Shown here: positions 9,925 through 17,080 of the stretch, in pieces
Layout of the letters: each line of letters begins with the position of its first letter
How positions within the stretch are numbered: the first letter of the stretch is position 1
Source: Cognatilysobacter lacus
Lineage (GTDB): Bacteria > Pseudomonadota > Gammaproteobacteria > Xanthomonadales > Xanthomonadaceae
Direction of reading: 5' to 3'
NCBI RefSeq assembly: GCF_008274655.1
Contig: NZ_VTRV01000009.1
Location: forward strand, 1 to 33,845
DNA: 33,845 nt
Translations under genes and position numbers: made by a program
Notes under the pieces: model-generated
Seen by the model: the letters and a program-made list of their open reading frames with translations, nothing else
The model's database searches: none
What the model was told of the DNA's origin: nothing

Positions 9925-11307
9925 CTACAGCTTGCGGACGCGGAATTTCTTCGCCTTGATGCGACCTTCCTGCAGTCGCGTCAGGGCACGCTCGGCCTGT
10001 GCACGCGCGACAGCCACGTAGCTGCGCGTGGCGAACACGTCGATCTTGCCGATCGCGTCGGCCTTCAGTCCCGCATCACCGGTGAGCGCGCCGACGATAT
10101 CGCCGGGACGGAGCTTGTCGGTGCGGCCCGCGTCGATGCGCAGCGTGACCATCGCGGCGCGCACGCCGACATTCGCGCGCAGCGCCGCCAGCGGCGGGCG
10201 ACGCGTGGTGACACGAAGGCCCAGCGCTTCGTCGATCACGCGCAGCCGCGGCTGCTCGCGCGGCGTGCACAGGGTGAGCGCGGTGCCCTTCTTGCCGGCC
10301 CGCGCCGTCCGGCCGATACGGTGAACGTAGGTGTCGGCATCGTTGGGCACGTCGTAGTTGACGACCAGGCCGAGGTCCTCGACGTCCAGCCCGCGCGCGG
10401 CGACGTCGCTGGCCACCAGCACGCCGCAGCTGCGATTGGCGAAACGCACCAGCACTTCCTCGCGGTCGCGCTGCTCCATGTCGCCGTGCAGCGCGAGCGC
10501 GGTGAAGCCCAGGTGCGCGAGCGACGCCACGACTTCTTCGGTATCACGCCGCATGTTGCAGAACACCACCGCGCTCTCGCCGCCATGCTCGATCAGCAGG
10601 CCCGCGAGTGCAGCCGGTTTCTGCGCGGGCTCAACGTCGTAGAAACGCTGCTCGATCTGCGCCGCCTCGGCTTCGCCGCCGATGGTCACTTCCACGGGAT
10701 CGCGCATGGCGGCGCGCGCCACGTCGCGGATCGCTTCGGGATAGGTCGCGGAGAACAGCAGTGTCTGCCGCGATGCAGGTGTCGCCTTGATGATCTCGCG
10801 GATGGGTTCCTCGAAGCCCATGTCCAGCATGCGGTCGGCTTCATCCAGCACCAGCACGCGCACGTCGCGAAGGTGCAGCACCTTCTTGCGCAGCAGTTCC
10901 TGCACGCGGCCCGGCGTGCCGACCACGACATGCGGCGGGTGCTCGAGCGAGGCCAGTTGCGGACCGAGCGCCACGCCGCCGAACAACGTGAGCAGCTTGA
11001 GGTTGGGCATGCCGGTGCCGAGCCGGCGGATCTGCTTGGCGACCTGGTCGGCGAGCTCGCGCGTCGGACACAGCACCAGCGCCTGGACGCGGATGTCGGA
11101 GAGATCGAGGCGATGCAGCAATGCGAGGCCGAACGCGGCGGTCTTGCCGCTCCCGGTAGGCGCCTGCCCGATCAGGTCGCGCCCCTCCAGCAACAGCGGC
11201 AGCGCGCGCGCCTGCACCGGCGTCATGCGCACGTGGCCGAGCGCGTCCAGGCCCTGGAACAGCGCAGGCGCGAGGGGAAGATCGGTGAATTCAACGGCGT
11301 CGGTCAT
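9925..11307 (-). CDS. dbpA: ATP-dependent RNA helicase DbpA
   Basis: A 460-residue DEAD-box helicase acting in 50S ribosome assembly. Core motifs: Q-motif region with Gln32, Walker A APTGSGKT (49-56), PTREL (81-85), TPGR (131-134), DEAD (155-158), SAT (186-188) and HRIGRTAR in the second RecA domain. The C-terminal ~70 residues carry the DbpA RNA-binding domain (RIDAGRTDKLRPGDIVGAL, IGKIDVFATRSYVAVAR), which targets hairpin 92 of 23S rRNA and separates DbpA from RhlE/SrmB. The ATG at 11307 has no SD; TATCAT lies five bases before it, so the mRNA may be leaderless. Confidence 0.95.
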   Translation of the reverse strand: MTDAVEFTDLPLAPALFQGLDALGHVRMTPVQARALPLLLEGRDLIGQAPTGSGKTAAFGLALLHRLDLSDIRVQALVLCPTRELADQVAKQIRRLGTGMPNLKLLTLFGGVALGPQLASLEHPPHVVVGTPGRVQELLRKKVLHLRDVRVLVLDEADRMLDMGFEEPIREIIKATPASRQTLLFSATYPEAIRDVARAAMRDPVEVTIGGEAEAAQIEQRFYDVEPAQKPAALAGLLIEHGGESAVVFCNMRRDTEEVVASLAHLGFTALALHGDMEQRDREEVLVRFANRSCGVLVASDVAARGLDVEDLGLVVNYDVPNDADTYVHRIGRTARAGKKGTALTLCTPREQPRLRVIDEALGLRVTTRRPPLAALRANVGVRAAMVTLRIDAGRTDKLRPGDIVGALTGDAGLKADAIGKIDVFATRSYVAVARAQAERALTRLQEGRIKAKKFRVRKL

Positions 11308-11312
11308 GCGCC

Positions 11313-11318
11313 ATGATA
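11313..11318 (-). promoter_or_regulatory. putative -10 element of dbpA
   Basis: On the minus strand TATCAT (5 of 6 to TATAAT) is followed by GGCGC and then the dbpA ATG. A start about seven bases after the hexamer would fall on the A of ATG. No good -35 match is seen at 16-18 bp. Confidence 0.4.
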
Positions 11319-11491
11319 CGGCGCGCTCGCGTGGTCGCTGTTTCGACGCGCTGCGCGGTGCACAGGCGGCCGGGGTCAGGCTCGTTGACGAAGCCGGGGA
11401 ACGCCGCAAGCCGCATGCATCCACCCGGACGCGCCACGGGGGGTTCACGACTCCGCACGCAGGATCGCCTCTCCTTACCCCTGTGTCGCCC

Positions 11492-12457
11492 ATGGCCTCT
11501 TCCGGCAACAAGGTCGTCATTGCTGCGCTCATCGGCAACCTGGCGGTGTCCGTCACCAAGTTCGTCGCCGCTTCGATGACCGGAAGCTCGGCCATGCTCA
11601 GCGAGGGCGTGCATTCGCTCGTCGACACCAGTAACGAATTGCTGATGCTGTACGGCATGCGGCGAGCGTCGCGGCCGGTCGATGTCGCGCATCCGTTCGG
11701 GCACGGGCGCGAGCTCTATTTCTGGGCGTTCATCGTCGCGCTGCTGGTGTTCGCGCTCGGCGCGAGCGTGTCGATGTACGAGGGCGTCGGGCAGCTTCGG
11801 CACCCCGAGCCCGTGGAAAGGCCCGTCGTGAACTACCTGGTGCTGGCAGCGTCGATGGTGTTCGAGGGCGTCTCGTGGACCATCGCGATGCGCGAATTCC
11901 GCCGGGCGAAAGGGTCGCTGGGCTGGTTCGAGGCGTTCCGACAGAGCAAGGACCCGACCACGTTCACCGTGCTGTTCGAGGACACCGCCGCGCTGGCCGG
12001 CCTGGTGGTCGCACTCTGCGGTATCGGGCTCGCACAGCTCACGGGCAATCCTCGCTGGGACGGCGGTGCCTCGGTCGTGATCAGCCTGCTGCTCGCCTTC
12101 ACCGCGCTGCTGCTGGTGCGCGAAACGAAGGCATTGTTGCTGGGCGAGAGCGCCGGCGACGCCGTGCGCACGGAGATCCTGCGCATCGCGGGTGCAGACC
12201 CCGGCGTGCGTTGCGCGAACGGCGTGATCACGCAGCAGTTCGGCCCGGAGACGGTGGTGGCCGCGCTCAGCGCCGACTTCCACGACGCCATGACCACCAC
12301 CGAGATCGAGGACTGCATTCGCCGCATTGAAGCCGGCGTGCAGAAGGCGAATCCCGAGGTGGTCGCGCTGTTCGTCAAGCCGCAGACGGCGGAGATATGG
12401 CAGCAACGCACGCTGCGGGCCCGGCGTGGCGAGGCGCCCTCGGCCGCTGCGAAATAG
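11492..12457 (+). CDS. cation diffusion facilitator (SLC30A9-like)
   Basis: A 321-residue inner-membrane metal/proton antiporter. The TM2 metal site HSLVD (His41, Asp45) is present, followed by HPFGHGRELYFWAF, the subfamily signature of the FieF-distant, ZNT9/SLC30A9-like branch, and by KDPTTFTVLFEDTAALAGL where the usual second His-x3-Asp site is replaced by Glu163-Asp164. The cytosolic C-terminal domain (~215-300) has the ferredoxin-like CDF fold. The metal is not predictable, but Zn/Mn/Co are usual for CDFs. It is divergent from dbpA (184 nt) and its stop is six bases from the convergent aidB stop. Confidence 0.9.
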   Translation: MASSGNKVVIAALIGNLAVSVTKFVAASMTGSSAMLSEGVHSLVDTSNELLMLYGMRRASRPVDVAHPFGHGRELYFWAFIVALLVFALGASVSMYEGVGQLRHPEPVERPVVNYLVLAASMVFEGVSWTIAMREFRRAKGSLGWFEAFRQSKDPTTFTVLFEDTAALAGLVVALCGIGLAQLTGNPRWDGGASVVISLLLAFTALLLVRETKALLLGESAGDAVRTEILRIAGADPGVRCANGVITQQFGPETVVAALSADFHDAMTTTEIEDCIRRIEAGVQKANPEVVALFVKPQTAEIWQQRTLRARRGEAPSAAAK

Positions 12458-12463
12458 CGTCGA

Positions 12464-14095
12464 TCAGGCGGGCAGGATCCGGTCGATCGCCTGCGCGGTG
12501 TCGATCGCGGCGGGCAACGTGCCGAGTGCCAACGCATGCGGCTGTGCGAGTCGGCTCGCAAGGAACGCGTCGGCCACTGCCGCATTCGCGCGCAGCAGGA
12601 TGGCCGCCTGCAGCGCGAGCGCAAGCGATTCCACCAGCCGTCGTGCGCCGCCTTCGCCCGGCATCCCCGACGACAGCGACGCGAGCAGCGGATCCACGAA
12701 GGCGTCGTAGCCGGCGTGCACGCCCCGCGGGCCGCCAAGCTCCGCACGCAACGCCTCGACCGCGGGCGGTTCGCGCGACAGCGCGCGCAGGACGTCCAGG
12801 CACTGCACGTTGCCGCTACCCTCCCAGATCGAATTGAGCGGCGCCTGCCGGTACAGCCGCGGCAGCATCGATTCCTCGATATAGCCGGCACCGCCCAGGC
12901 ATTCCTGCGCCTCGTTGACGATGACCGGCGCGCGCTTGCACAGCCAGAACTTGCCGATCGCGGTGGCGATGCGGGCGAACGCGGCCTCGCGCCGATCGCC
13001 TGGTGAACGGTCGACCGCGCCGGCGACTCGGATCGCCAGCGCGGTCGCGGCCTCGACCTCGATCGCGATGTCCGCGAGCACGTTGCGCATCAGCGGCTGG
13101 TCGATCAACAGCGCGCCGAATGCGCGTCGATGGCGGACGTGATGCGTCGCGTGCGCCAGCGCCATCCGCATCTGGGCCGCGGCCCCGAGCATGCAGTCCA
13201 GCCGCGTGAGCATCACCATCTCGAGGATGGTCGCGACGCCGCGGCCTTCCTCACCCACCCGCCAGGCCGACGCGCCGGTGAACTCGACTTCCGCCGAAGC
13301 ATTGCTCCAGTCGCCCAGCTTGTCCTTCAGGCGCATCAGGCGGAACGCGTTCTTCGCGCCGTCGTCGAGGCGACGCGGCATGAGCAGGCACGTCAGGCCA
13401 CCGGGGGCCTGCGCGAGCACGAGGAAACCATCCGACATCGGTGCGGAGAAGAACCATTTGTGGCCGACGAGCGCGTAGCTGCCGTCGTCGCTTGGCGTGG
13501 CGACGGTGGCGTTGCTGCGCACATCGCTGCCGCCCTGCTTCTCGGTCATGCCCATGCCGAGGGTGACGCCGCGCTTGTCCGCAATCGGCACGTCGCGCGG
13601 GTCGTAGACCGGCGCGGCGGCCTTGTCCGCCCAGTGCTGCAGTGAAGGCTCGCGGCGCAGCACCGGCACGGCGGCATGCGTCATGGTGAGGGGACAGCTG
13701 GTGCCGGCGTCGGCCTGGTGGTGCAGATAGCTCAACGCCGCGCGCGCGACATGTGCGCCTGGCGCGGCGGACTGCCACGACAGTCCGGCGACGCCGTGGC
13801 TGATCGCGGCGTCCATCAGCGCGTGGTAGGCGGGATGGAACTCGACGCGGTCGATGCGCAGACCGCGCGGGTCGTGCGTGCGCAGGCGCGGGCGATCGCG
13901 GTTCGCGTCGAAGCCCTGCGTATACAGGGCGTCGCCCGCGAGGCCGCCATATGTTGACGGCAGCGCAGCGACGGCGGCATCGCCCTCGCGTGCCACGCCT
14001 TCGCGCAGCGCGACGTCTTCGGCCCACAGGTCACGCGGCGCGAATTCCGGCGGCTGGTTGGCGACATCGTGCGTTTCGAACCGGGCGTGGGCCAT
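12464..14095 (-). CDS. aidB: AidB-type acyl-CoA dehydrogenase (adaptive response protein)
   Basis: A 543-residue flavoprotein matching AidB (E. coli 541 residues). The N-terminus THDVANQPPEFAPRDLW is the AidB-specific extension, and GMGMTEKQGGSDVRSNAT, WFFSAPMSDGFLVLAQ and AQECLGGAGYIEES are the acyl-CoA dehydrogenase core segments. In E. coli AidB is induced by alkylating agents and binds DNA/FAD, protecting against alkylation damage. The ATG at 14095 gives the conserved start and has GAGG upstream. No Ada or AlkB is next to it; an AAG-type glycosylase lies 6.5 kb away. Confidence 0.93.
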   Translation of the reverse strand: MAHARFETHDVANQPPEFAPRDLWAEDVALREGVAREGDAAVAALPSTYGGLAGDALYTQGFDANRDRPRLRTHDPRGLRIDRVEFHPAYHALMDAAISHGVAGLSWQSAAPGAHVARAALSYLHHQADAGTSCPLTMTHAAVPVLRREPSLQHWADKAAAPVYDPRDVPIADKRGVTLGMGMTEKQGGSDVRSNATVATPSDDGSYALVGHKWFFSAPMSDGFLVLAQAPGGLTCLLMPRRLDDGAKNAFRLMRLKDKLGDWSNASAEVEFTGASAWRVGEEGRGVATILEMVMLTRLDCMLGAAAQMRMALAHATHHVRHRRAFGALLIDQPLMRNVLADIAIEVEAATALAIRVAGAVDRSPGDRREAAFARIATAIGKFWLCKRAPVIVNEAQECLGGAGYIEESMLPRLYRQAPLNSIWEGSGNVQCLDVLRALSREPPAVEALRAELGGPRGVHAGYDAFVDPLLASLSSGMPGEGGARRLVESLALALQAAILLRANAAVADAFLASRLAQPHALALGTLPAAIDTAQAIDRILPA

Positions 14096-14406
14096 CGTGG
14101 GCGTCCTCCGCGGGAGGATCGATGCTACCGCGCCCGCCGCCCGCCGCCCGCCGCTCAGCGCACCACGCAGGCCGCCGTCAGCAGGCACAGCGACGTGATC
14201 GCCAGCAGGTGTTGGAATCGGCGACGCATGCGTTGCAGCTGGCGTGCAGTGAGGTGCGGCGATGGGCCGCCGTCAGCGCGTCGTGGCGCAATGTAGCGTG
14301 GTGACATGCCTTTACTCTGCGCATCCGGCGTCGTGCATGGATGAAGACGCAGGCGATGCGCGACGCTGGCCTTGCTGCCTGCCAGCAGGGACCGCTTCGA
14401 TGCGCT
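14096..14406. other. 311-nt gap upstream of aidB
   Basis: The stretch holds a low-confidence 50-codon minus-strand frame (14155-14307, separate entry) and the presumed aidB promoter. I saw no clear -10/-35 pair or Ada-box-like inverted repeat. GC-only runs (CCCGCCGCCCGCCGCCCGCC at about 14132-14151) suggest slippage-prone sequence rather than signal. Confidence 0.4.
14155..14307 (-). CDS. possible small membrane protein (50 aa)
   Basis: Reading by hand gives MSPRYIAPRRADGG..., then MRRRFQHLLAITSLCLLTAACVVR and a TGA stop. The last 24 residues could by themselves be a small protein from the internal Met: basic N-end, one hydrophobic helix and an LTAAC lipoprotein-like cysteine. It lies 59 nt before aidB on the same strand. 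There is no good SD and it may be noise. Confidence 0.3.
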   Translation of the reverse strand: MSPRYIAPRRADGGPSPHLTARQLQRMRRRFQHLLAITSLCLLTAACVVR

Positions 14407-14733
14407 TCAGTCAGCCGCGCCGTCGCGCAGTTCGCGCGCATTCCACAGGACGAACCTCACTTGCCTGCGTGCAGTGTCGACAATCAGTTCGACGACGCCG
14501 TCAGGACTGTGGGCGAACACGCCGGGCACGCGCAGCGTCGCTGCCTTGAGGCTCTTGAAGAACGCGCGGTCCGTATGCGGGTCGACGTGGGGCACCGCGA
14601 GCACGCGGATCGCGTGCACGTGCTCGGCGATCGCGGCATCGAACGCGCGGAGATCGAGGCGGCGCGCATCCAGGCGCGTCATCGCCTCGGCATGCTCGAC
14701 GATGGCGTCGGCGGTGTCGGAGTAGCCCGTCAT
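14407..14733 (-). CDS. hypothetical protein (108 aa)
   Basis: Unrecognised 108-residue soluble protein. MTGYSDTADAIVEHAEAMTR leads into a helical half, then a region with strand character (IRVLAVPHVDPHTDRAFF, VELIVDTARRQVRFVLWNA). Codon bias is gene-like. The start at 14733 is preferred over the upstream in-frame ATG at 14793 because that one sits in the T run of the preceding gene's terminator. It is downstream of the glycine-zipper gene on the same strand. Confidence 0.6.
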   Translation of the reverse strand: MTGYSDTADAIVEHAEAMTRLDARRLDLRAFDAAIAEHVHAIRVLAVPHVDPHTDRAFFKSLKAATLRVPGVFAHSPDGVVELIVDTARRQVRFVLWNARELRDGAAD

Positions 14734-14796
14734 GGCATTCGCGTTCGCGGCAGGGGCGCGCAGTGTACGCAGCGCGCGTCGCGCGACGTGCATACC

Positions 14797-14834
14797 AAAA
14801 ACGAAACGGCCGGACCCCTGGGGGCCCGGCCGTT
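14797..14834 (-). terminator. Rho-independent terminator of the glycine-zipper gene
   Basis: AACGGCCGG (14805-14813) pairs with CCGGCCGTT (14826-14834), with a further CCCC/GGGG pairing inside. On the minus strand it runs into TTTCGTTTTTGG. It starts 19 nt past the stop codon at 14853. Confidence 0.85.
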
Positions 14835-14852
14835 GTCAGAGCGCAGCGTGGA

Positions 14853-15164
14853 TCAGTTGCAGACGCGAACGATCTCGCGATACGTGCGGTCCTGGCGATG
14901 GCGCTGGATCTTGTGGCCCGCCACGCCGCCGGCAACCGCGCCGCCGACCGTCGCGAGATCACGACCCTTGCCACCACCGACCTGATGGCCGATCAAACCG
15001 CCGAGCGCCGCGCCGATGGCGGTGCCGGTGACGCGATGAGGATCCTGCACGGCGTGCTTGCGGTAGACCACCTTGTCATAGCAGTGCGTTGCGGCCTGGG
15101 CCGACGGAGCAACGACTGCGCCGGCGAGCAAGGCGGCGACGAGGAGAGTGCGGACATTGTTCAT
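14853..15164 (-). CDS. glycine-zipper 2TM outer-membrane-associated protein
   Basis: A 103-residue exported protein. The signal peptide (residues 1-24, cut after PSAQA) is followed by ATHCYDKVVYRKHAVQDP and a glycine-zipper double helix (GTAIGAALGGLIGHQVGGG, then GGAVAGGVAGHKIQ), as in the Rick_17kDa_Anti/SlyB-like 2TM family. It probably inserts in or lies against the outer membrane; the function is unknown. The ATG at 15164 has GAGGT upstream. Tandem repeats and a -10-like hexamer lie just upstream (separate entries). Confidence 0.85.
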   Translation of the reverse strand: MNNVRTLLVAALLAGAVVAPSAQAATHCYDKVVYRKHAVQDPHRVTGTAIGAALGGLIGHQVGGGKGRDLATVGGAVAGGVAGHKIQRHRQDRTYREIVRVCN

Positions 15165-15195
15165 TGCGACCTCGGGTTGCTCGGGAGATGACCCG

Positions 15196-15201
15196 ACTCT
15201 A
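15196..15201 (-). promoter_or_regulatory. putative -10 of the glycine-zipper gene
   Basis: On the minus strand TAGAGT lies 31 nt before the start codon, compatible with a ~25-nt leader and the SD. There is no -35-like hexamer at 17 bp; instead a repeat (15219-15228) covers that position. Confidence 0.4.
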
Positions 15202-15228
15202 GGCAGCTGACCCCGGCTGGCAGCTGAC
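15202..15228 (-). repeat. two direct repeats GTCAGCTGCC spaced 17 bp
   Basis: GGCAGCTGAC occurs at 15202-15211 and 15219-15228 (GTCAGCTGCC on the gene's strand). One copy abuts the putative -10, the other occupies the -35 position. Each contains the palindrome CAGCTG. The arrangement looks like an operator or activator site for the glycine-zipper gene. Confidence 0.5.
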
Positions 15229-15346
15229 TCGGTGCGCGCGCGAGTCAGGCGGCAGTAATGCAGCGCAAGGCATGCGGCGCCGGTCGCGCTCCGGACCGGC
15301 GTGCGACGCGGCTTCCGTCGGCGTGTGCGCCGGCGGCGTCCCACGC

Positions 15347-15352
15347 GACAAT
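15347..15352 (+). promoter_or_regulatory. putative -10 of the DUF2798 gene
   Basis: GACAAT lies eight bases before the ATG at 15361, and there is no SD. If used, transcription would begin within one or two bases of the start codon. Confidence 0.3.
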
Positions 15353-15360
15353 GCCGCCCG

Positions 15361-15600
15361 ATGACCCATGACCCTGCCCTGCTCCAGCGCGCTCAACGTC
15401 TATTGCCCGGATTCCTCGCAACCGGCATGTCGGCATTCGTGGCCGCCGTGGTGACGGCGATCAATACGGGTATCGATGCCGGCTTCGTCTTGCGCTGGCT
15501 AGCCGCGTGGTTGCTCGCATGGCCGGCGGCGGTTGTCGCGGCCTATGCACTGCGCCCGCTTGCGTGGCGGCTGGCGCTCACGGTCGCGCGCCTGCGCTAG
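15361..15600 (+). CDS. DUF2798 small membrane protein
   Basis: A 79-residue two-helix inner-membrane protein. Helix 1 (LLPGFLATGMSAFVAAVVTAI) is followed by the family motif NTGIDAGFVLRWLAAWLLAWP in the second helix. DUF2798 proteins are of unknown function. The start at 15361 fits the family; the preceding in-frame codons are Arg-rich. Its TAG overlaps the TAG of the convergent dioxygenase gene by three bases. Confidence 0.85.
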   Translation: MTHDPALLQRAQRLLPGFLATGMSAFVAAVVTAINTGIDAGFVLRWLAAWLLAWPAAVVAAYALRPLAWRLALTVARLR

Positions 15601-16436
15601 GGCAGGCCCATGCGCAGCCCTTCGATCTGGTGCAGCTGCACGATTGGCTCCAGCCGGTCGACGACGCGACAGGTCAGGTGGCCCAGCACGCCCGGCGGCA
15701 GCGATCGCGCGTAGTCGCGCGTGACCTGCAGGTCATGCCGCGCGGCGTTGCAGGCGTCGGGCGCATCGACGCCCAGCACCAGCACCGGCCGCGGCAGGCC
15801 GGAGCGATTGGCCGTCCCGCGATGGATCGTGAGCGCCGAACGCGCCGAGATATCGCCCATGCGCGGCAGCTTGCGCTCGGCGCGCGCCTCGTAGCGCGGC
15901 CAGTAATCGCGCGAGGGGAACATGCCGCCGTCGAAATCGAGTCCGGGGTCCCATTGCGTGCCGGGCGCGATCTCGAAGGGGCCCATGTCCTCGGTCACGT
16001 CGACGGTGGTGAGGTTGAAGGCGAGCGAATCCAGCCGGCGGCCGATCAGCGTCGCCGGCGGGGACGGAAAGTCACGATGCCACGGCTGGTCCATGGCGCC
16101 GGGGCCGGGCACGTCGAAACCGATCTCGACGATGCGCCAGTCCGGGCCCAGCACCGCCGCGGAGACGGCAACGATCCACGGGTGCGTCGCGAGGTCGACG
16201 AAGCCCTGCAGCCGCTCCGGATGCACCTCGACGTAGTGGCGGCTCGGCCCGCGTGGCACGGCGCCGCCCGGAATGCGCAGCGCCTCGGCGAACAGGGTGT
16301 CGATGTCCGCGCGAAGTCGCTGCACCCATTCGCGCGTGAAGCCTTGCCTGAGTCCGATGATGCCGGGGCCGTAAAGCCCGCCGAGGATCCGGGCGGGGTC
16401 GAAGTCGTCGGCAACGGGCGCGTCGGTGGCGCTCAT
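15597..16436 (-). CDS. phytanoyl-CoA dioxygenase family protein
   Basis: A 279-residue Fe(II)/2-oxoglutarate oxygenase. The iron ligands are visible: His120 and Asp122 (PWHRDF) and His205 (LTIHRGTANRS), with Arg211 placed to bind 2-oxoglutarate. Members hydroxylate small lipids or secondary metabolites; the substrate here is unknown. Its ATG follows directly on the TGA of the thioredoxin-like gene (TGAATG), so the two are translationally coupled. Confidence 0.85.
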   Translation of the reverse strand: MSATDAPVADDFDPARILGGLYGPGIIGLRQGFTREWVQRLRADIDTLFAEALRIPGGAVPRGPSRHYVEVHPERLQGFVDLATHPWIVAVSAAVLGPDWRIVEIGFDVPGPGAMDQPWHRDFPSPPATLIGRRLDSLAFNLTTVDVTEDMGPFEIAPGTQWDPGLDFDGGMFPSRDYWPRYEARAERKLPRMGDISARSALTIHRGTANRSGLPRPVLVLGVDAPDACNAARHDLQVTRDYARSLPPGVLGHLTCRVVDRLEPIVQLHQIEGLRMGLP

Positions 16437-16763
16437 TCAGGCCTCCGCACTGTCGAACAGCGCCTCGATCTCGCGCAGCGAGCGGGGCCGCACGCTGCGC
16501 GCGCGCTCGACGCCGTCCTGCAGCAATACGAAAGTTGGCCAGAGTTTCACGGCGAAGGAGCGGCCCAGCCGGCGGCCGCGGCCGTCCTCGATGCGCAGAT
16601 GGGTCACGCCGTCGCGCCGGGCGAGCGCATGGTCCAGCAGCGGCTCGGCGGCGAGGCAGTGCGGGCACCACGGCGCGCCGAACTCCAGCAGCAACGCGCC
16701 GGGCATCGCATCGATCGTCTCCCGTGCCGGTTCGTGCGGGACGTAGGCACGGCTCATCGCCAT
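16437..16763 (-). CDS. thioredoxin-fold protein with CPHC active site
   Basis: A 108-residue thioredoxin-like protein with the redox motif WCPHC (Cys33, Cys36) and the cis-Pro segment LWPTFVLLQDG. CPHC is the DsbA-type dipeptide, more oxidising than the CGPC of thioredoxin, although there is no signal peptide, so a cytosolic role is expected. The start could be 16763 or the ATG at 16757; neither has an SD. A small open frame with a strong SD ends three bases before it and may drive coupled translation. It is followed without gap by the dioxygenase. Confidence 0.85.
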   Translation of the reverse strand: MAMSRAYVPHEPARETIDAMPGALLLEFGAPWCPHCLAAEPLLDHALARRDGVTHLRIEDGRGRRLGRSFAVKLWPTFVLLQDGVERARSVRPRSLREIEALFDSAEA

Positions 16764-17080
16764 CGGTCAGTCATGTCCTCGGCGGATTGCCGGATGCGGA
16801 GCGACGCCAGGCCGGTCGCACGGGCCGTGCGCACGCGGCGGGAGAGGGGAAGGGATGCCCTGGCATTCGAAGTCCACATGGTCGTCGCGGTCGCGGCCGA
16901 CACGTTGCCGGTGCCGGATCTGGATGCCCGTGCCCATCGCCCCTCCTGTCTCAGACGGATGATCGACGCACGGCCGTGATCGGCAGGCCACGGGCGGGTG
17001 ACGGTACGGACAAGCCGCCGGTCGGAAATCGCGAGCGCGGGCGCACGGGCGCCACGCCCGCGCGTTAGGTTTCCACGTAA
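16764..17080. other. 317-nt gap between thioredoxin and exported-protein genes
   Basis: The gap holds a candidate small gene on the minus strand (16767-16937, separate entry) and the divergent promoter region. No clear -10/-35 pair or terminator was seen. A 35-codon plus-strand frame at 16855 has a GGAAGGG before its ATG but Arg/Trp/Ser noise composition. Confidence 0.4.
16767..16937 (-). CDS. possible 56-residue leader or small protein upstream of the thioredoxin gene
   Basis: The ATG at 16937 is preceded by AGGAGGGGCG, one of the best SD sequences in the window. The frame (MGTGIQIRHRQRVGRDRDDH...) runs 56 codons to a TGA that ends three bases before the thioredoxin ATG, which itself lacks an SD. 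Codon bias is moderate and the composition (Arg, Asp, Pro, His) is unlike a stable domain. It is either a short real gene coupled to the next two or a frame whose SD is accidental. Confidence 0.35.
   Translation of the reverse strand: MGTGIQIRHRQRVGRDRDDHVDFECQGIPSPLPPRAHGPCDRPGVAPHPAIRRGHD

Noticed and set aside
9793-11316. A 507-codon plus-strand frame opposite dbpA
   Set aside because: His/Arg/Gln-rich antisense noise; all helicase motifs are on the minus strand.
15507-16979. A 490-codon plus-strand frame opposite the dioxygenase and thioredoxin genes
   Set aside because: Arg/His/Gln-rich composition and crosses two good minus-strand genes.
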